Positions 1-8,462 of a stretch of DNA of 42,448 bases are shown here, one piece after another. Position 1 is the stretch's first letter. Each line of letters opens with the position of its first letter. The position numbers and the translations under genes are program-made. Source of the stretch: Achromobacter mucicolens (lineage in GTDB: Bacteria; Pseudomonadota; Gammaproteobacteria; Burkholderiales; Burkholderiaceae_B); contig NZ_CADIJP010000031.1 in assembly GCF_902859725.1 (NCBI RefSeq), positions 1-42,448 on the forward strand. Reading direction: 5' to 3'. Under the pieces are notes generated by a model. It worked only from the letters and a program-made list of their open reading frames with translations, was not told the DNA's origin and ran no database searches.

Positions 1-240
1 GAGTGCGGGATAGCCCTCGGTGTTCAGGCGGGGAAACACCTCCCTGTCCCACGCGTAATCGGCAATGCCATAGCGCAGCGGATACAGGGGCACACCGCGT
101 TCGCAGGGCGGTGGAGAGATGGCTTTGCCCAGGCGCTTTTCATTCGGGCGAATGGAGCCCAGCGCCTTTTTGAAGCTCTCGTTATGGGGTTCCATCGATC
201 TGGACGCCCCAGGCATCCGGTCAGTCGCTGCTTCCGCCAT
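1..240 (-). CDS. N-terminal fragment of a probable VasX-N-like type VI secretion effector
   Basis: An open frame of 80 codons starts at the ATG at 240 and runs off the left edge, so only the N-terminus is visible. No signal peptide is seen; the start is polar. Around residues 45-60 there is a PPCERGVPLYPLRYGIAD segment. A Cys followed by a 'G-(I/V/L)-P-(I/L)-(Y/L)-P-(V/L)-RY' pattern is what I associate with the N-terminal region of VasX/BTH_I2691-like effectors delivered by type VI secretion. That family call rests on a short motif and is tentative. In-frame ATGs at 216 and 198 are alternative starts, since the Shine-Dalgarno before 240 is weak. The upstream gene on the same strand (the Bug receptor) is 244 bp away, so this gene probably has its own promoter. 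Confidence 0.5.
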   Translation of the reverse strand, partial: MAEAATDRMPGASRSMEPHNESFKKALGSIRPNEKRLGKAISPPPCERGVPLYPLRYGIADYAWDREVFPRLNTEGYPAL

Positions 241-484
241 GAGACTCACTCGTTGATTGATCGAAAAGACGTTCAATCTAAGGCGGTAAGAACCCCTTGG
301 ACATTTGAATAGTTCGAAACTGCGAAAGAGAGGGTCTGATTTGTAGAAGCCTCGAGTCTGCTATCAAACCAAGTGTCATGGGCAAGGTTCGATTGATATG
401 CGTGCGCAGGCGCACAAGTGCGCCAGTATGACAACCCCGGCGGCGGGCCAGGGTTGCAATGCCAATCGTGCGAGTGAGCGGCTT
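241..484. other. Intergenic region between the Bug receptor and the left-edge gene
   Basis: No convincing coding frame. A small hairpin-capable repeat lies at 402-415 (GTGCG-CAGG-CGCAC), downstream of the Bug gene. It has no U-run, so it is at best a weak terminator or mRNA 3' end. The part near 250-330 is relatively AT-rich and probably carries the promoter of the minus-strand gene starting at 240, but I cannot place clear boxes. Confidence 0.3.
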
Positions 485-1459
485 TTACTCCACCCGAGCC
501 CCCGACGCCGCCACCACCTTCCCGGCTGCTTCAAAATCCGCCTTCAGCAATTCCTGAAACTGCGCCGCCGATTTCGCTTCGGCTTCGACGCCCAGCGAGG
601 CCAGGCGGGCCTGCACCTTGGGGTCGGCCAGCACCTTGTTCACTGCGGCGTTGATCTGGTCGCGGTCGGCGGCGGAGATGCCGGCCGGGGCCAGCAAGCC
701 GAGCCAGGAGTCGAAGGCGTAGCCGGGCAGGCCGCTTTCGGCGACGGTGGGCAGGTCGGGGGCGAAGCGTGAGCGGGTTTTGCCGGTGTAGGCCAGGAAC
801 GTGACGCGCGGGTCGTTGCGGTAGGCGGTGACGCCGATGGTGGCGGCGGTGACGGCCTGGACGCGGCCGGCCAGCAGTTCGGTCACGGCGTCGCCCGTGG
901 ACTTCATGGGGATGTGCTGCATCTGCGCGCCGGCGGCGGTCAGGAACGACGCCATGCCCAGGTGCGAGGCGCTGCCGTTGCCAGCGGACGCGTAGTCGTA
1001 GGCGCCGGGCTTGGCCTTGACGGCCTGGATGAATTCGGCCGTGTTCCTGGCGTTGAGCGACGCGGACGCAAGGATGATGTAGCCGGTGTTGCCGATGTAG
1101 GCGACGCCCGTGAAGTCCTTGTTGGGGTCGTAGCTGAGGTTCTTGTACAGATATCCGGCGATGTTGTGGCTGGCGGCGGCCAGGACCAGGGTGTTGCCGT
1201 CGGGCTTGGCGCGGGCGACCTGGGCGGTGCCCACGGTGCCGCCGGCGCCGGCGCGGTTTTCAATCACGATCGAGGCGTCCAGGGCCTTGCCCAGTTCATC
1301 GCCGATGGCGCGAGCGATCGTGTCCTGGACTGCGCCGGTGCCGTAGGGCACGACGATGCGGATGACGCGTTGATCGGCGTGCGCGGCGCCCATGCCGGCG
1401 GCGGCCAGGGCAAGGGCGAGCAGGGTGTTGCGGCGTGCGGCTTGGAATCGTGAGGTCAT
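485..1459 (-). CDS. Bug-family periplasmic receptor (TctC-like) of a tripartite tricarboxylate-type system
   Basis: 324 aa, the usual length for Bug/TctC solute receptors. A Sec signal peptide is visible: Arg-rich start (TSRFQAARR), hydrophobic core LLALALAAAGMGA, and likely cleavage after AHA near residue 28. The mature start RVIRIVVPYGTG followed by ENRAGAGGTVGT (residues about 67-78) matches the conserved ligand-binding loops of this family. The C-terminal half carries the typical PTVAESGLPGYAFDSWLGLLAPAG segment in the region of residues 237-260. The protein should bind an organic acid or related small molecule in the periplasm. Most Bug genes lack adjacent TctAB membrane genes, as here, so the partner transporter and ligand cannot be read from context. 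Start at 1459 is followed immediately by the signal peptide and preceded by AAGAG. It is divergent from the MscS gene. Confidence 0.9.
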   Translation of the reverse strand: MTSRFQAARRNTLLALALAAAGMGAAHADQRVIRIVVPYGTGAVQDTIARAIGDELGKALDASIVIENRAGAGGTVGTAQVARAKPDGNTLVLAAASHNIAGYLYKNLSYDPNKDFTGVAYIGNTGYIILASASLNARNTAEFIQAVKAKPGAYDYASAGNGSASHLGMASFLTAAGAQMQHIPMKSTGDAVTELLAGRVQAVTAATIGVTAYRNDPRVTFLAYTGKTRSRFAPDLPTVAESGLPGYAFDSWLGLLAPAGISAADRDQINAAVNKVLADPKVQARLASLGVEAEAKSAAQFQELLKADFEAAGKVVAASGARVE

Positions 1460-1554
1460 GAAGCGGACTCTTGGTTGGGCGCACCGCTCGGATTGCGGCG
1501 CGGGTAGGACGGCGTTGGACTCTAATCAATGGGTCCGCCCGCACCAACGAATTA

Positions 1555-1709
1555 ATCGCCGCTTGTTTATTTCTTGCGGCGATAAGGCCGCCGCCAAAGG
1601 GGACAGACGCATGGGCTTTATCATGTGCCAGTGACCAAGCCGCGACTCCGGTCGCCGGCGCTTTTTTTTGCCCTGGCATCCATTCCCTGATCGCAGAGGA
1701 GATTTATTA
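1555..1709 (+). promoter_or_regulatory. Possible structured mRNA leader of the MscS-type channel gene
   Basis: Between the divergent Bug and MscS genes lie an 8-bp perfect inverted repeat (ATCGCCGC at 1555-1562, GCGGCGAT at 1576-1583) and a second stem (GCGAC at 1642-1646, GTCGC at 1651-1655). Both precede an uninterrupted run of eight T at 1662-1669. The run sits about 25 bases before a good Shine-Dalgarno (AGAGGAG, 1695-1701) and the GTG start at 1710. The layout resembles a terminator or attenuator inside a leader. I do not recognise a known riboswitch class. The transcription start is unknown, so the repeats could equally be DNA-binding sites. Confidence 0.3.
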
Positions 1710-4241
1710 GTGGTTCGATCCGCAACGACAGCATCGCACTCCCTTCCGACCCGCCATCATGCCGCCGTCTCCTGGCGGCGCAGACGGGAAAGGCCATGGC
1801 TGGCGGCCTGGCTGCTGGCGGCGATGCTCAGTTGCTTGTCGTTACTGTGGCAGGCCCCGGCGGTGGCCGCGTTCCCGCTGCTGCCGGCTGCGTCGGCGCA
1901 GGAGCCGGCAGCCACGCCCTCGACGTTGACCCCTGCCGCGTTGGCGGATCTGCTGGACAATCCCGAAGCCCGCCAGGCCCTGATCGACCAGCTTCGTTCG
2001 CAGGCGGCAGGAGACAAACAGGCGCCGGCCGGCAATGCGCCATCGCGCGCGGCGCCCGCCAAGCCAGTTCCCGCCACGCCGTCCGAACCCAGCCTGCAAG
2101 AGCGCATGGCCGACGGCGTGCAGCGCTTCCTGACCGGCATTGCGGCCGACATGGGGCAGGGTGTCGACGACCTGCGCGCGCTGGCGTCGGGCCAGAACCT
2201 GCGCATGGACAGCGGCGAGGCGCGTAGCGCCTTGCTGCCGCTGGCGATGGCCGTCATCGCCACCATCATCGCCTTCATCCTGCTGCGCATGATCGCCATG
2301 CGCATCTATACGCGGATCGACCATTGGGTTGCCGAGCAGGGTTGCGAAAGCGGCTTGCCGCCCGCACGCGGCAAGCCGGCGTCCATGAAGGTGCTGGCGC
2401 GCCGCGCGGGCGCGATCATCGGGGCGCTGGCCATCGACGCGGCCGTCGTCCTGCTGGCCGCCATGGCGGGCGGGGCGGCGGCGCTTTGGACCACGCCGGG
2501 GCGCGGCACGCTGGACGGGCTGGCCTCGCTGTTCCTGCAGGCGTTCGTTGCGGTGGAGATCGTCAAGGTGCTGATCCGCACGGTGTTCGCCGTGCGCCAT
2601 CCGCATCTGCGCCTCTTGCCGATGTCGGACGAACTGGCCAAGTACTGGAACGGGTGGCTCGTGCGCATCGTGGCGGTGGCCGGTTACGGCACGCTGGTGG
2701 TCGGCCCCGTGATGGCGGCCGCGCTGTCGCCCGCGCTGGGTCGGCTGACGACGATGCTGATCATGCTGGCGGTGTACATCTACGCGGTGCGCGTCATCTG
2801 GCAGAACCGGCAGGCCGTTCGCGAACGCCTGGACCGTCGCGCGGCCGGCGCGGCCACGTTCATGGGATCGCGCCTGCGCCTGCTGTCGCGCATCTGGCAC
2901 GTGCTGGGCATCGCCTACTTCACCATCTTGCTGGTGGTCAGCCAGGTCGACCCGACGGACGCGTTGCCCTTCATGGCCCGCGCCACGGCGCAGACGCTGC
3001 TGGTCATCGGCGTGGGCAGCCTGCTGATCCTGCTGCTCAATGCCGTGCTGTCCAAGCCGATCCGCCTGTCGGACGACCTGCGCCGGCGGCTGCCGCTGCT
3101 GGAAGCGCGCGTCAACGCCTACGTGCCGGCCGCGCTGAAGGTGGTGGGCTGGATCATCCGCATCATCATCGTGCTGCTGATCCTGGATGCGTGGCGAGCC
3201 TTCGACCTGTCGCGCTGGCTGGCGTCGGACGCCGGCGCCGCCGCGATCAAGGTGGTGCTGAACATCGTCATCGTCCTCCTGATCGCCATGCTGGCCTGGA
3301 CGGTGATCGCCAGCATCATCGAGCACCGCCTGAGCCAGAGCGAAGAGCGGGGCATGCCCAGCGCGCGCGAGCGCACGCTGCTGGCGCTGTTCCGCAACGC
3401 CGCGCTGATCGTCATCGTGACGATGACGCTGATGGTGCTGCTCTCGCAGATCGGCATCGACGTCGGTCCGCTGATCGCGGGCGCTGGCGTGGTGGGCCTG
3501 GCCATCGGCTTTGGCGCGCAAAAGCTGGTGCAGGACATCATCACCGGGGTCTTCATCCAGCTTGAGAACGGGATGAACGAGAACGACGTGGTGCAGGTGG
3601 CAGGCGTTTTCGGCACGGTCGAGAAGATGACCATCCGCTCGGTCGGCATCCGCACGCTGGACGGCGGCTACCATCTGGTGCCGTTCTCGTCGGTGGACGT
3701 GGTGGCCAACCACATGCGTGACTTCTCGTATCACCTGGGTGAATACACCATTGCGCACCGCGAAAGCGTGGACGACGCGATCGAGCATCTGCGCGCAGCC
3801 TTCGCCGAGCTGATGACGGATTCGGTGCTGGGACCGGAGATCCTGGAAGAAATGACCGTGGCGGGTGTCACGGCGGTCAACGACAAGGGCGTGACCATCC
3901 GTATCCTCATCAAGACCACTCCCGGCATGCAGTGGGCAGTGCAGCGCGGCTACAACCGGCTGCTCAAGAAGCACTTCGACGCCGCCGGCATCGAGCTGCC
4001 GTACCCGCACACGGTGGTGTACTTCGGGCAGGACAAGCGCGGCTTTGCGCCGCCCGCCAACGTGCACCTGCAGGCCGAGCGGCCCGACGAGGGCGGGGAC
4101 GCGCGCGCCGCGGGCCATACGCGCCGCCGCTTGAAGCCGGAAGCGGCCAACGCCGATTCGGCAGAGGTGCTGGGCAACGAACTTGAGGCCCGGGAAGAGG
4201 CCGAAGCCGATCCCGCGCGCACGGAGCCCGCGCGCAGCTAG
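1710..4241 (+). CDS. Large mechanosensitive channel of the MscS superfamily (YbiO-like)
   Basis: 843 aa from the GTG at 1710. That start has an AGAGGAG Shine-Dalgarno 8 bases upstream; an in-frame TTG at 1668 lies in a T-run without one. An Arg-rich N-terminus plus a hydrophobic stretch (LAAWLLAAMLSCLSLLW) looks like a signal peptide. It is followed by an Ala/Pro-rich periplasmic region and then many transmembrane helices. The MscS pore helix and beta domain are clear near residues 580-680: PLIAGAGVVGLAIGFGAQ, LVQDIITGVFI, then ENDVVQVAGVFGTVE and a final alpha/beta domain. Size and architecture resemble E. coli YbiO (741 aa), an inner-membrane channel that relieves hypo-osmotic stress. The C-terminal 80 residues are charged and probably disordered. 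It is monocistronic and convergent with the next gene. Confidence 0.9.
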   Translation: MVRSATTASHSLPTRHHAAVSWRRRRERPWLAAWLLAAMLSCLSLLWQAPAVAAFPLLPAASAQEPAATPSTLTPAALADLLDNPEARQALIDQLRSQAAGDKQAPAGNAPSRAAPAKPVPATPSEPSLQERMADGVQRFLTGIAADMGQGVDDLRALASGQNLRMDSGEARSALLPLAMAVIATIIAFILLRMIAMRIYTRIDHWVAEQGCESGLPPARGKPASMKVLARRAGAIIGALAIDAAVVLLAAMAGGAAALWTTPGRGTLDGLASLFLQAFVAVEIVKVLIRTVFAVRHPHLRLLPMSDELAKYWNGWLVRIVAVAGYGTLVVGPVMAAALSPALGRLTTMLIMLAVYIYAVRVIWQNRQAVRERLDRRAAGAATFMGSRLRLLSRIWHVLGIAYFTILLVVSQVDPTDALPFMARATAQTLLVIGVGSLLILLLNAVLSKPIRLSDDLRRRLPLLEARVNAYVPAALKVVGWIIRIIIVLLILDAWRAFDLSRWLASDAGAAAIKVVLNIVIVLLIAMLAWTVIASIIEHRLSQSEERGMPSARERTLLALFRNAALIVIVTMTLMVLLSQIGIDVGPLIAGAGVVGLAIGFGAQKLVQDIITGVFIQLENGMNENDVVQVAGVFGTVEKMTIRSVGIRTLDGGYHLVPFSSVDVVANHMRDFSYHLGEYTIAHRESVDDAIEHLRAAFAELMTDSVLGPEILEEMTVAGVTAVNDKGVTIRILIKTTPGMQWAVQRGYNRLLKKHFDAAGIELPYPHTVVYFGQDKRGFAPPANVHLQAERPDEGGDARAAGHTRRRLKPEAANADSAEVLGNELEAREEAEADPARTEPARS

Positions 4242-4284
4242 CGGCGACAGGAATGGCGCCTGCGCCGCAGTCGTGCAGTCGGGC

Positions 4285-4989
4285 CTAGCGCCCGACCTGC
4301 ACGCCCGCGGCCTGCAAGCGCTCGGTGACGGCCTGGTAGCCGGCGCTCGTCATGTCGGTCTTTCGGATCGCCTGGTCGCAGGCCTTGCGGTCGTCGGGGC
4401 ACCCGGCCTTGTCCGGCATGTCGCCCGCCACGACGAAATAGTCGACGACGAATTTCTCCACATATTTCTCGACCGGCTTGCCTTGCAGGAATCCAGCGAT
4501 GTCGGCGCGAAACGTGGCGACGGTCTTCTCGGCGATGGGCGCCCATTCCTGGCATTGCGAGAACGTGACGACGCCATCGGCCCAGGCCAGCTTGCGGCAG
4601 TTCAAAAGCAGGGCGTCGGCGGGCTTGGCACCAGCGGGCAGCGCGGCGCGGACCTTGGCCCCGCGTGTGCCAGTGAACGTGACGACGCCGGCTTTCACCG
4701 CCGCGGCGTCGATCGTTGCCTTCAGCACGAAGGAATCGTCGATCACGGCCGGCAGCTTGGCCGTCGGACCGTTGGTATACAGGTCCGAGACTTGGGCGGC
4801 GTCCACACTCGTCACGTTCATCATCCGCCCCAGCAGACGCCAATCGGCGGCGAGCAGCGCATCGTGCTCTTCGCGAATGCCATACTCCAGTACGGCGCGT
4901 TCGATGTCGCTCGGCGTGTAGGCGGCGCTGGCCAGCGTGGGCAGCAGGGCGGCCGCGACAGCGGCGAATGCAAAGGGAATCGTCTTCAT
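4285..4989 (-). CDS. Exported hypothetical protein with four cysteines
   Basis: 234 aa. The N-terminus MKTIPFAFAAVAAALLPTLASA is a clean signal peptide with probable cleavage after ASA (residue 22), so the product is likely periplasmic. The mature part has four Cys in motifs LLNCRKL, FSQCQEW, AGCPDD and KACDQA, consistent with two disulfides. A central stretch (about 75-110) alternates hydrophobic residues as in a small beta-barrel, but I cannot assign a family with confidence. It stands alone, convergent with the MscS gene (44-bp gap) and divergent from the membrane protein at 5088. Function unknown. Confidence 0.75.
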   Translation of the reverse strand: MKTIPFAFAAVAAALLPTLASAAYTPSDIERAVLEYGIREEHDALLAADWRLLGRMMNVTSVDAAQVSDLYTNGPTAKLPAVIDDSFVLKATIDAAAVKAGVVTFTGTRGAKVRAALPAGAKPADALLLNCRKLAWADGVVTFSQCQEWAPIAEKTVATFRADIAGFLQGKPVEKYVEKFVVDYFVVAGDMPDKAGCPDDRKACDQAIRKTDMTSAGYQAVTERLQAAGVQVGR

Positions 4990-5087
4990 GAAGATAGGGC
5001 GTAAAGGAATGGTCCGCGAGGGTAACCGAGATAGGCGCCGCCTGTCCCGGTTTGACCACGCCGCGTGCGGTATAAACGAGACCCACC

Positions 5088-5867
5088 ATGTCAGAGCAAG
5101 GGAGTCTCGTGTCCAGAAAACTCGGAGCAGGCCGCCTCGTCGCGGCGACCGTCGGCGTCATCCGGAAACAGGGCCGCACGATGCTGGCCGCGGCCCCCTG
5201 GTCGTTGGTGGTGTTCGTGCTGACGCTGCCGTTCGCGCTGATCGTGTCTTCCTTGTATCGGCTTCAGGATTGGATGATCCTTGCGGCGGCGCTCGTCTGC
5301 CTGATCGCCTTCGCGCGCACGACGTACGCCTGGCATCGGGTGGTATTGCTGGGCGAGACCGCGCACACCGCGGCTGCGCGGGGCGGCAGCTCAGAAGCCC
5401 GGCACTTCGTGTTGCTGGGCGGACTGTCCATTTGCGGCATGGCGATCGCGCGCGCCACGGGCGATCTTCCGTATGTCCTCTACATGCTGATCGGCGGCGG
5501 CAACGATGAATTGTTCTACGGCATGCTGATGGCATTGCTGGCATTGGTGTGGCTGCCCGTGCTGTACGGATTGGCCGTGTACGGGCTGAGCCTGCCGTGC
5601 GCTGCGGTCACGGGCACGTATGGGTTTGGCGCGATGCGTGGCGCGATGCGCTATCCGCGGTGGCCATTGATGCTGGCATTCCTCACGTTGCTGGTCCTGG
5701 GCGCGCACGCCAGCAACGACTTGCGTCCGATGCTGTACGACTACGTGGGCGTTCAGGCCCTGCAGGGTGTGCTGGCCGCGGTGGGGTGCGTTGGCGTGAT
5801 CTTTGTGCTGACGGCGATGACCTCCGTGGCGTATCGGGACTCGGAGATTGGCGCCGAGTTGAATTGA
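5088..5867 (+). CDS. Hypothetical polytopic inner-membrane protein
   Basis: 259 aa from ATG 5088, with about six hydrophobic segments (near residues 38-57, 62-76, 107-125, 143-172, 192-207 and 225-246). Short loops include the polar stretch GETAHTAAARGGSSEARH after the second segment. No catalytic motif is visible. The layout loosely resembles YciC-type or GDPD-type membrane domains, but I would not assign one. An in-frame GTG at 5109 has a better Shine-Dalgarno (AAGGGAG at 5098-5104, spacing 4) than the ATG, so the true N-terminus may be seven residues shorter. Its stop overlaps a TTG that could open the remnant frame behind it. Confidence 0.7.
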   Translation: MSEQGSLVSRKLGAGRLVAATVGVIRKQGRTMLAAAPWSLVVFVLTLPFALIVSSLYRLQDWMILAAALVCLIAFARTTYAWHRVVLLGETAHTAAARGGSSEARHFVLLGGLSICGMAIARATGDLPYVLYMLIGGGNDELFYGMLMALLALVWLPVLYGLAVYGLSLPCAAVTGTYGFGAMRGAMRYPRWPLMLAFLTLLVLGAHASNDLRPMLYDYVGVQALQGVLAAVGCVGVIFVLTAMTSVAYRDSEIGAELN

Positions 5868-6100
5868 GCAGGTTTGCGCGGCGGGCCAATGCGCCATCCG
5901 CATTGGTGCGCATCCATGTCAACGCAACCGAAGTGGCGTTCTGGACGTCACCGGACTTTACGCAGACGGTCATGCCCAAGCCGGTGCCCGCCGTGTTGCG
6001 CTCGACCGCGACCAGCTTCTGTGAAACGTACCGCGACCAGATCCAGGTCTTCGAGGATCGCAAGGAAGTGGCCCTGGGTGCCGGTTATCTGGGATTTCTG
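5864..6100 (+). pseudogene. Coding-like remnant or truncated small gene
   Basis: Neither flanking gene covers 5868-6084, yet plus-strand frame 2 is open here. It has the third-position G/C bias of a real gene and a sensible composition (RIHVNATEVAFWTSP, QIQVFEDRKEVALGAGYLGF). The only potential start linked to its neighbour is TTG 5864, overlapping the previous stop as TTGA. There is no in-frame stop before 6418, deep inside the antisense of the M20 hydrolase gene, so the frame has lost its natural end. A deletion or rearrangement that joined a gene fragment to the 3' end of the M20 gene would explain this. I do not recognise the protein. It could also be a false signal, since antisense frames are often open in such GC-rich DNA. 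Confidence 0.35.
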
Positions 6101-7485
6101 ATCTCGGGCGTGTCGCCCGCGCCCAGGTCCCAGTACAGCCCCGTCATCAGGCTGAGCCCCTGCCGCAGCAGTTCGGGCGGCAGGTGTTCGTTCGGTGCGT
6201 GCTGCGAGCAGCCGGGGTACGAGTGGGGCACCCAGATCGTCTTCAGGCCCAGCACGTCGGTGAAGATGTCGTTGGGCAGCGAGCCGCCCAGGTTGGGCAG
6301 CAGTGCGGTCTTCTGGCCGGAGGTGCGTTCCAGCGACGCAACCGCCCAGCGCACCCAGGCGTCATCCGGGTCGATGCGGGTCGCGCGGAACATGGTTTCG
6401 CGGGTCAGGGAAATTTGAACCATCGAAAAGCCGTGGCTGTCCAGATGACGGCGCAGGGCCGGGATGAGGTCGTCCGGGTCCACGCCAACCACGAAACGCA
6501 GCTGGCAGCGCGCCCACGCGCGCGGCGGGATGGCGTTGACGGGCGTGTCCGGGTTGCCGGTCTTGTAGGCCAACACCTCGAACGAACACCAGCCGAAGAC
6601 GCGTTCGGCGGGCGACAGGCCGGGCTCGCCCCAGTCCGGTTCGATCTCAGGCCCGTCCGCGCCGCCGTCGACTTCGCAGTCGGCCAGCGCGCGGCGCACG
6701 GCCGGCGGCAGTTCCTTGGGCACCCATTCCGGAATGCGGATCTGGCCGTTGGGCGTGGCGATGCTGGCGATCGCATGCGCCAGTTGCAGCCCGGGGTTGG
6801 AGATCAGTCCGCCCCAGTTGCCGGAATGATGGCCGCCGGCGCGCGCCTCGATGGTGAGGTCGAAGTTCAGGCTGCCGCGCGCACCGAGGAAGATGGTGGG
6901 GCGGTTGGCGCTCAGGCGCGGGCCGTCGGAGGCGATCAGCAGGTCGGCCGCCATGAGGTCGCGATGCTCGGTGCACAGTTCGCGCAGGCCCATCGAACCC
7001 GTTTCCTCGCCCATCTCGATCAGGTATTTGGCGTTGAAGCCCAGCTTGCCGCGCGTTTGCAGGACCAGCCGCAGCGCCTCCATATTGATGCTGTGCTGAC
7101 CCTTGTTGTCGGCGATGCCGCGGCCGTACCAGCGGCCTTCGGCCTCGGTCAGCGCCCAGGGCGACAGGCCCTCCTTCCATTCCCGTTCCAATCCGCGGAT
7201 CACGTCGCCGTGGCCGTAGCCCAGCACGGTGGGCAGGTCTGGGTCCTCGATGCGCTCGGCGTACAGGAAAGGGGCCAGGGCCTTCGGATGCGTCAGGGTG
7301 CGGCAGGTAAAGCCCAACGCTTCGAACGCCGGCCGGATTTCCGATTCCAGGTAGTCCGCCAGCACGGCGGCGCGATCCGGGTTCTGGCTCTCCGTGGGCA
7401 GCGCCAGCCGGCGCGCCAGAAGCGTGCGGAAGGCGCCGGAATCAAAGCACTGCTCGGCCTGGGCGATGGCTTGTGCGCGGGTCAT
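6085..7485 (-). CDS. M20-family metallo-hydrolase (peptidase/amidohydrolase)
   Basis: 466 aa starting at ATG 7485, which overlaps the TGA of the upstream ABC gene as ATGA; a longer frame reaching 7626 only reads over that gene. M20 metal and catalytic motifs are present in order: GYGHGD (His92 as ligand), GRGIADNKGQ (Asp126), EMGEETGS (catalytic Glu160 and Glu161), the dimerisation-domain GGHHSG, and a late HSYPGCSQHAPNE with the final His ligand. The family are di-zinc enzymes that cleave amide bonds of dipeptides, N-acyl amino acids or ureido compounds. No signal peptide is present, so it should act in the cytoplasm on what the co-transcribed importer brings in. The last residues (TPEIRNPR) look like non-homologous read-through into the remnant at 5864-6100. 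Exact substrate unknown. Confidence 0.88.
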   Translation of the reverse strand: MTRAQAIAQAEQCFDSGAFRTLLARRLALPTESQNPDRAAVLADYLESEIRPAFEALGFTCRTLTHPKALAPFLYAERIEDPDLPTVLGYGHGDVIRGLEREWKEGLSPWALTEAEGRWYGRGIADNKGQHSINMEALRLVLQTRGKLGFNAKYLIEMGEETGSMGLRELCTEHRDLMAADLLIASDGPRLSANRPTIFLGARGSLNFDLTIEARAGGHHSGNWGGLISNPGLQLAHAIASIATPNGQIRIPEWVPKELPPAVRRALADCEVDGGADGPEIEPDWGEPGLSPAERVFGWCSFEVLAYKTGNPDTPVNAIPPRAWARCQLRFVVGVDPDDLIPALRRHLDSHGFSMVQISLTRETMFRATRIDPDDAWVRWAVASLERTSGQKTALLPNLGGSLPNDIFTDVLGLKTIWVPHSYPGCSQHAPNEHLPPELLRQGLSLMTGLYWDLGAGDTPEIRNPR

Positions 7486-8462
7486 GGCTGGGTAGCTCCA
7501 GTGGAAGTCGAAGGATGGATCGGGTAGAGGTGGCAGGCGACGAGCGCCCCATCGCGCAGCGTCAGCGCGGGCCGTTCGGTCTTGCATTGCGGCATGGCGT
7601 GCTGACAACGCGGATGGAAGGGGCAACCGGACGGCGGATGCAGCGGGTCGGGAAACGACAGGCCCAGGCCCATGTCGGGGATGCCCAGCCCCGGCTCGGG
7701 GGTGAGCACCGACGCCAGCAGCGCCTGCGTGTAGGGATGGCGCGGGTCGTGAAAGAGGCGGGCGGTGGGCGCCGATTCGACCACGCGGCCCAGGTACATC
7801 ACGGCCACGTGGGTGGCGATGTGTTCGACCACCGCCAGGTTGTGGCTGATGAAGACGTAGGTCAGGTTGAAGTCGCGCCGCAGGTCCATCAGCAGGTTCA
7901 TGATCTGCGCCTGCACCGACACGTCCAGCGCGGAGGTCGGCTCATCGCAGATCACGATCTCGGGCTGCATCACCAGCGCGCGCGCGATGGCCACGCGCTG
8001 GCGCTGGCCGCCGGACAGCTGCCCGGGCGTGTTGTGGGCCAGCCGTGGCGGCAGGCCGACGCGTTCCAGCATGTCGATGGCCTTGTGCATCTTCGGGTTG
8101 GGGATGCCGTGCACCTCCAGCGGCAGCGACACGATGGACGCGATGGAGCGGCGCGGGTTCAAGGACGAATACGGATCCTGGAAGATGGGTTGCACGCGGC
8201 GGGCGAGGGCGCGCCGGTCCATCTTGCGGATGTCCTGGCCTTCAAGGCGGATGCTGCCCTCGGTTGGCGGCGTCAGGCCCAGCAGCATGCGCGCCAGCGT
8301 GGACTTGCCGCAGCCCGACTCGCCAACGATGCCCAGCACCGCGCCCCGGTCGACGGCCAGGTCCACGCCATTGACCGCGTGCAGCGTGGCCCGCGGGCGG
8401 AACATGCCGGCGCGCACCGTGAATTGGCGGCTGACGGCATCGGCTTGCAGCAGCGCGCTCAT
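7482..8462 (-). CDS. Peptide/nickel-type ABC importer, second ATPase (DppF/OppF-like)
   Basis: 326 aa from ATG 8462, overlapping the preceding stop as ATGA; the same frame stays open upstream only as a shadow of the first ATPase gene. Walker [10 protein letters not shown] is at 48-56, signature LSGGQ at 149-153 and Walker B IVICDEP at 169-174, followed by SALDVSVQAQ and the switch His in FISHNL. The C-terminus has the oligopeptide-type extension: HPYTQALLASV, then a CPFHPRC...C cysteine cluster that in relatives may bind an Fe-S centre. It pairs with the 8459-9448 ATPase to energise the two permeases. Its stop overlaps the M20 start, so the hydrolase is translationally coupled to the importer. 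Confidence 0.92.
   Translation of the reverse strand: MSALLQADAVSRQFTVRAGMFRPRATLHAVNGVDLAVDRGAVLGIVGESGCGKSTLARMLLGLTPPTEGSIRLEGQDIRKMDRRALARRVQPIFQDPYSSLNPRRSIASIVSLPLEVHGIPNPKMHKAIDMLERVGLPPRLAHNTPGQLSGGQRQRVAIARALVMQPEIVICDEPTSALDVSVQAQIMNLLMDLRRDFNLTYVFISHNLAVVEHIATHVAVMYLGRVVESAPTARLFHDPRHPYTQALLASVLTPEPGLGIPDMGLGLSFPDPLHPPSGCPFHPRCQHAMPQCKTERPALTLRDGALVACHLYPIHPSTSTGATQP

Noticed and set aside
1842-4118. 758-codon minus-strand frame opposite the MscS gene
   Set aside because: His/Asp/Arg-rich low-complexity translation, fully covered by a recognised gene on the plus strand.
5052-5076. TTGACC and TATAAA upstream of the membrane protein as a promoter
   Set aside because: The spacing is only about 14 bases, too short for a normal sigma-70 promoter, so I did not list it.
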